A stretch of DNA of 8,040 nucleotides from Candidatus Bipolaricaulota bacterium (GTDB lineage Bacteria; Bipolaricaulota; Bipolaricaulia; Bipolaricaulales; Bipolaricaulaceae). Made by a program: the position numbers and the translations under genes. This document shows positions 5,426 to 8,040 of the stretch, piece after piece (the stretch's first letter is position 1; every line of letters starts with the position of its first letter). The notes under the pieces are model-generated. The model searched no databases, was not told where the DNA came from, and saw nothing but the letters and a program-made list of their open reading frames with translations. The stretch covers positions 1-8,040 of the forward strand of contig JAGGWU010000002.1 in NCBI GenBank assembly GCA_021163465.1, written 5' to 3'.

Positions 5426-6376
5426 ATGACCCTTTTGCTTTTCTTAAGCGGGTTTTATGTGGGGTGGAATATCGGGGCCAATGATACGGCCAATTGTGTG
5501 GGTACCTCCGTCGGTTCCGGCCTTCTTTCCTATCGTGGCGCAATCCTTTTGGTCGCGCTATTTGTGATCATTGGAGGACTGCTCCAAGGGAGCGAAGTGG
5601 CCGCTACCGTGGGGAAAGGGGTTGTGGAGAGAGAATTGCCACAGTTGGCCGTATTGACCTGTCTGATCTCGGCCGGTGTCTTCGTCACGTTGGCCACCGC
5701 CTTGAAGCTCCCCGTCTCCACCACCCAGGCCATTGTGGGTGCGGTGGCCGGCATTGGCCTGGCCACCGGTTCCCCAGTGAACGCAAAGAAACTCCTCGAG
5801 ATCGGGCAGGTTTGGGTGCTGAACCCCTTCCTGATGGCGCTGCTATCCTACGCGATCTATCGACTCGTGAGCTCGGTGATGTGGCGGGTGAGATACGTGG
5901 GATTGTGGGATCGCTTGATGGGGATATTGGTATTTGCATCGGTGGCGTATATGGCCTTCTCTTTGGGGGCCAACCACGTAGGTACCACCATCGGCCCATT
6001 GGTAAATTTAGGATATAGCGGGAAGTGGTTGATCACATTGGGTGGCGTCGCTATCGCTATCGGGGTCCTTACCTATAGCCGCGGGGTGACGGAAACCCTG
6101 AGCAGCTCCATAACCGTCCTTGACCCTTTAAGTGCCTTCTCTGCTCAAATTGCGGCCGCCTTGGGCGTGCACCTTTTCTCCATCTTGGGCATCCCGGTCT
6201 CCACCTCCCAGGCGGTGGTCGGAGCAGTGGTGGGGGTGGGAATCGTCAAAGGGATCCGTGCCGTCAGCCGCCGGAGGGTATTGGAGATTGTGATAGGTTG
6301 GGTAGCCACCCCCACCAGCGCGGGTCTTTTCGCCTTTGGGCTGTACAAGCTCGCGGCCCTTTTCGCCGGTGGCTAA
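5426..6376 (+). CDS. PiT-family inorganic phosphate transporter
   Basis: This membrane permease probably imports phosphate with a coupled cation. Two ATGs stand in tandem at 5423 and 5426. AAAGGG ends only 2 bases before the first and 5 before the second, so I choose the second (316 residues). The protein shows the internal duplication of the family. GANDTAN (near 18-24 counted from the first ATG) and PVSTTQAIVGA occur in the first half; GANHVGT (near 182-188) and PVSTSQAVVGA occur in the second. The second copy has His185 where Asp is usual in the GAND motif. Hydrophobic segments fill most of the length. Some PiT relatives carry sulfate (CysP of Bacillus), and sulfur chemistry is encoded next door, but the GANDTAN motif fits phosphate better. 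No PhoU-like DUF47 partner gene, common beside PiT genes, is visible here. Confidence 0.92.
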   Translation: MTLLLFLSGFYVGWNIGANDTANCVGTSVGSGLLSYRGAILLVALFVIIGGLLQGSEVAATVGKGVVERELPQLAVLTCLISAGVFVTLATALKLPVSTTQAIVGAVAGIGLATGSPVNAKKLLEIGQVWVLNPFLMALLSYAIYRLVSSVMWRVRYVGLWDRLMGILVFASVAYMAFSLGANHVGTTIGPLVNLGYSGKWLITLGGVAIAIGVLTYSRGVTETLSSSITVLDPLSAFSAQIAAALGVHLFSILGIPVSTSQAVVGAVVGVGIVKGIRAVSRRRVLEIVIGWVATPTSAGLFAFGLYKLAALFAGG

Positions 6377-6591
6377 CCTCCTTTGCCCCGCACCAGGTTC
6401 TCCAAGTATTCCTTTATCTCCTCGAATCCGTAAATAGTACGGCCCGCTTCGTAGTCCTCCAACCAGGCCTCGGCGATGGTATCGTCCCGGCGGATCTCGA
6501 TATCGTCTATGCCCAAAGCCTCCACCAGGTCCTTCGCCTCCAGCTCTATCTCCCGGTTCTTCACCCGGAAAAGGAATCGCGGTATACGCAT
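6373..6591 (-). CDS. Conserved-looking small hypothetical protein (72 residues)
   Basis: I do not recognise the family. The 72 residues start MRIPRFLFRVKN, continue with acidic, helix-forming stretches (ELEAKDLVEALG, TIAEAWLEDYEAG, EEIKEYLENLV) and end in a basic tail RGKGG. There is no signal peptide, membrane segment or cysteine, so a soluble cytoplasmic protein is expected. A strong ribosome binding site, AAAGGAGGTGA, precedes the ATG by a few bases. The gene converges on the PiT gene, and the two coding ends overlap by 3 bases, with no terminator between them. A convergent transcript could interfere with the transporter mRNA. Codon use looks like its neighbours. Confidence 0.75.
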   Translation of the reverse strand: MRIPRFLFRVKNREIELEAKDLVEALGIDDIEIRRDDTIAEAWLEDYEAGRTIYGFEEIKEYLENLVRGKGG

Positions 6592-7129
6592 CCCTTCACC
6601 TCCTTTGCAACATCCCTTTCTCGGTCATATCCGACGATGGATACCCCCACCTATCCCAATTATGCGGACGCGGCCGGACGTCCACGAGGCCTTTTCTCTG
6701 GACTCGGGACATGGGGAGGACAACACCTCGGGATCCTCCTTGAAGACAAGGGGATTATCCCCAGCCCAGGGGCCGAGGTCGGAGTTCCGCTACAGGGAGA
6801 GGTGAACGTGGCCCTCTCCTTCTACCGCAAGTCTTTTGGGGCTTCAAGACCCATATTCCGTGACGCGTAACGGGTTTTGTTGGCGTTGAAGGAGGCGGTA
6901 CGGGAGAGGGTCCTCGGCGGTTCCGGAGGAGCTACCGGCTGTATTCCGATCAATTCGTGAGACTTACCCTAAACAAGCTCGTAGCTCTTGGCCCTTACCG
7001 TCGGCACCGGCCTTCGCAACCAACGGTCTTATAAGTTCACCACTTGGATGAACAGGTTCACTTCCAGGGCCTGCTGCGACGGGAAAATACCCTCCCAACT
7101 CGAGCCTCATCAGCTCTATCCCCGCGTTC
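6592..7129. other. Gene-poor stretch of probable decayed DNA
   Basis: No frame gives a protein with a convincing ribosome binding site, start and composition. A plus-strand frame from 6637 to 6870 is open for 77 codons but shows no recognisable motif. On the minus strand near 7028-7085 a short frame reads PSQQALEVNLFIQVVNL before a stop. It could be a displaced C-terminal piece of the transposase fragment next to it, reached by a frameshift. Broken frames and a neighbouring transposase-like fragment suggest old mobile-element debris. Confidence 0.4.
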
Positions 7130-7309
7130 ACCACGGTTAACCAGGTCCCGGAACACCTCCGCCCAGGAGGCCTCGGATTCTTTCCCCCGCCAGAACCAGA
7201 AACCCGGGATCTCTTTTTTCCTCAAGGTCGATCCCCACCCCACAAACAGGGTGATCCCCTGCAGTTTCCCCTCCTCGGTCCGCAGCTTGGCCAATACGAC
7301 GATGAAGTT
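7130..7309 (-). pseudogene. Fragment of an IS256/Mutator-type transposase
   Basis: About 60 residues resemble the central region of Transposase_mut proteins. They comprise a strand LAKLRTEEGK, a hydrophobic GITLFVGWGS, then RKKEIPGFWFW and GKESEASWAEVFRDLVNRG. This follows the family pattern of a conserved G-(K/R)-(K/R)-E-(I/V)-L-G-F segment and an ES...W...L..L..RG helix. The frame enters antisense cyclophilin-like sequence upstream of 7309 and stops at 7058 without the later DDE-region motifs, so it is truncated at both ends. No terminal inverted repeats or target duplication could be identified by eye. It cannot encode an active enzyme. Confidence 0.55.
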
Positions 7310-7491
7310 ACTGGCCCCCCGGACGTGCCCTGTGCATCTTCTTCGGCCCCACTCCCGCCTCCCGAAGTCCGGACGAGATCCGGCCTGCAAGCCCGGTAAA
7401 TCCCGTGGGAAGGATCCTGGGCGATCCCAAAGCCTTCGCCGCCGTGCGCGATGGCGAGCGTATCCACGTAAGGTTGGCCGAAACCGAGTAA
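7306..7491 (+). pseudogene. C-terminal half of a TM1367-type cyclophilin-like protein (PF04126), 5' truncated
   Basis: An open frame of 61 codons before TAA at 7489 reads SYWPPGRALCIFFGPTP, then DEIRPASPVNPVGRILGDP and a C-terminal RDGERIHVRLAE. This closely follows the second half of the Thermotoga TM1367 protein and its family (YWPPGKALC.FFG.TP, ASAVNVIGKI, KDGE). The family is about 120 residues, so roughly the N-terminal half, including the usual WGEEIYF motif, is missing. A stop codon at 7303 precedes the match, and the transposase-like fragment begins there on the other strand. The plain reading is a gene cut by an insertion. The biochemical role of the family is not established; members have a cyclophilin-like barrel. 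Confidence 0.8.
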
Positions 7492-7500
7492 AATTATTAT
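7474..7500 (+). promoter_or_regulatory. Possible promoter for the zinc-ribbon gene
   Basis: TTGGCC (7474-7479) and TATTAT (7495-7500) match the sigma-70 boxes at 4/6 and 5/6 but are only 15 bases apart. They lie about 50 bases before the gene, inside the end of the cyclophilin-like remnant, in the only AT-rich patch available. Confidence 0.35.
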
Positions 7501-7548
7501 GCCGCTTTCATTCCCTGAGGAACCTCGCTAGGACAGGAGGTGATGGGA

Positions 7549-7749
7549 GTGAGCGAGCCTATACCTGGGCTGATCGTGCGCACCAAGGCCGGAAACGTGA
7601 AGGTCCTCTGTCGGGATTGCCTCAAGGTATCGGAGTACGAAGAGGTGGTGGACTCGTTCAAGAGCGTTATCTCGAGCCGCTGCGTCAAATGCAACAAGCT
7701 CGTGATCCTAAACTCCCCCGAACCGGAATACCAGCTTTCCAACAATTGA
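7549..7749 (+). CDS. Small zinc-ribbon-like protein (66 residues)
   Basis: Two CxxC knuckles, CRDC (Cys21, Cys24) and CVKC (Cys45, Cys48), 20 residues apart, suggest a single structural zinc site. The rest is soluble and mildly acidic, with a short strand-rich start (GLIVRTKAGNVKVLC) and a helix (EYEEVVDSFKSVI) between the knuckles. The start is set by AGGAGG at 7535-7540. GTG at 7549 lies 8 bases downstream, while GTG 7540 and ATG 7543 overlap or crowd the site. The function is unknown; such ribbons act in nucleic-acid or protein contacts. A terminator follows closely, so it is probably a single-gene unit. Confidence 0.75.
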   Translation: MSEPIPGLIVRTKAGNVKVLCRDCLKVSEYEEVVDSFKSVISSRCVKCNKLVILNSPEPEYQLSNN

Positions 7750-7776
7750 GCTGAACACTGCACGGTATCACACCAC

Positions 7777-7806
7777 GGCCCCCGAGGGATGTGGGGGCCA
7801 ATTTTT
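7777..7806 (+). terminator. Intrinsic terminator after the zinc-ribbon gene
   Basis: GGCCCCC (7777-7783) pairs exactly with GGGGGCC (7793-7799) around a 9-base loop, followed by AATTTTT. It starts 28 bases past the stop codon and fits a Rho-independent terminator on the plus strand. Confidence 0.88.
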
Positions 7807-8040
7807 GTGGCAGGGCGGCTCAGGTGGCCGGTGGTGGGTCCGGGGTCGAGGGAAATACGTTGAGGGCGTTTATCCTAGGGGCGCCCGTGTGGGCGGTGCT
7901 ATATCCGTGGCTGTGCCGTCTGGGATGGAACTCGAGATCCCCGACGCCTTCCCTGCCTGAACCCCGAAACCAGATCATCGGTGAAGGTCGAGAAAAGAAC
8001 AGGTTGAGTCCCACCCCGTCGATCCCACACCCTTCCCGCC
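7807..8040. other. Window end without a supportable gene
   Basis: A plus-strand frame open from TTG at 7860 to the window edge begins with a hydrophobic stretch (RAFILGAPVWAVLYPW) and has GAGGG a few bases upstream, so the start of a gene that continues beyond the window is possible. Its later composition (rich in Pro, Ser and Arg) is not convincing. Nothing else stands out on either strand. Confidence 0.25.

Noticed and set aside
6637..6870. A 77-codon plus-strand frame as a possible gene
   Set aside because: No ribosome binding site, no recognised motif, and the surrounding DNA is full of broken frames; kept only as part of the decayed stretch.
7044..7754. A 236-codon plus-strand frame upstream of and over the zinc-ribbon gene
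   Set aside because: It is very rich in Arg, Ser and Pro and overlaps, in other frames, the cyclophilin-like remnant and the zinc-ribbon gene, which have real motifs.
7820..8014. A 64-codon minus-strand frame at the right end
   Set aside because: No ribosome binding site or motif, and composition rich in Pro, Arg and Ser; looks like chance.
1..8040. CRISPR arrays, tRNA and rRNA genes
   Set aside because: No regularly spaced repeats, and no tRNA cloverleaf or rRNA motif was seen on either strand.

Overview
The window is from a GC-rich (about 60% by eye) bacterium with compact operons and strong Shine-Dalgarno sequences. Several proteins resemble those of thermophilic or deep-branching bacteria: a complete PdxS/PdxT pair, a TM1367-type cyclophilin-like remnant, and a thioredoxin-CcdA fusion. 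A lineage such as Bipolaricaulota/Acetothermia would fit, but that is a guess from style; no marker gene here settles it.

Left part, minus strand (about 1-2792). A tight operon runs pdxS, pdxT, gap. pdxS and pdxT overlap by ATGA, and gap begins 3 bases after pdxT stops. It ends in a strong intrinsic terminator at the window edge. PdxS and PdxT make pyridoxal 5'-phosphate from ribose 5-phosphate, glyceraldehyde 3-phosphate (G3P) and glutamine-derived ammonia. The gap product also acts on G3P, so the operon sits on one metabolite. A 30-residue lipoprotein-like gene ending in CPYCS lies just upstream of pdxS and has a good promoter of its own; it may lead the same transcript.

Middle, plus strand (2899-5187). 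Two exported or membrane genes diverge from the operon. The first has a signal peptide, a DUF1573 domain and two rhodanese domains; only the second rhodanese keeps the catalytic cysteine. The second gene fuses a thioredoxin/glutaredoxin-like CSHC domain to a CcdA/DsbD-type membrane core with two conserved membrane cysteines. Together they look like an envelope thiol or sulfur-transfer relay fed with electrons from the cytoplasm.

5188-6591. A 235-base intergenic stretch holds a possible structured RNA. Next come a promoter and a perfect 10-bp inverted repeat directly before a PiT-family phosphate transporter gene. A 72-residue unknown protein is encoded convergently and overlaps the transporter tail by 3 bases.

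6592-7548 is decayed DNA. It holds a fragment resembling IS256/Mutator transposase (minus strand) that abuts the C-terminal half of a TM1367/PF04126 cyclophilin-like gene (plus strand), consistent with an old insertion. Then comes a 66-residue zinc-ribbon protein with its own intrinsic terminator. The last 230 bases hold no gene I can support.
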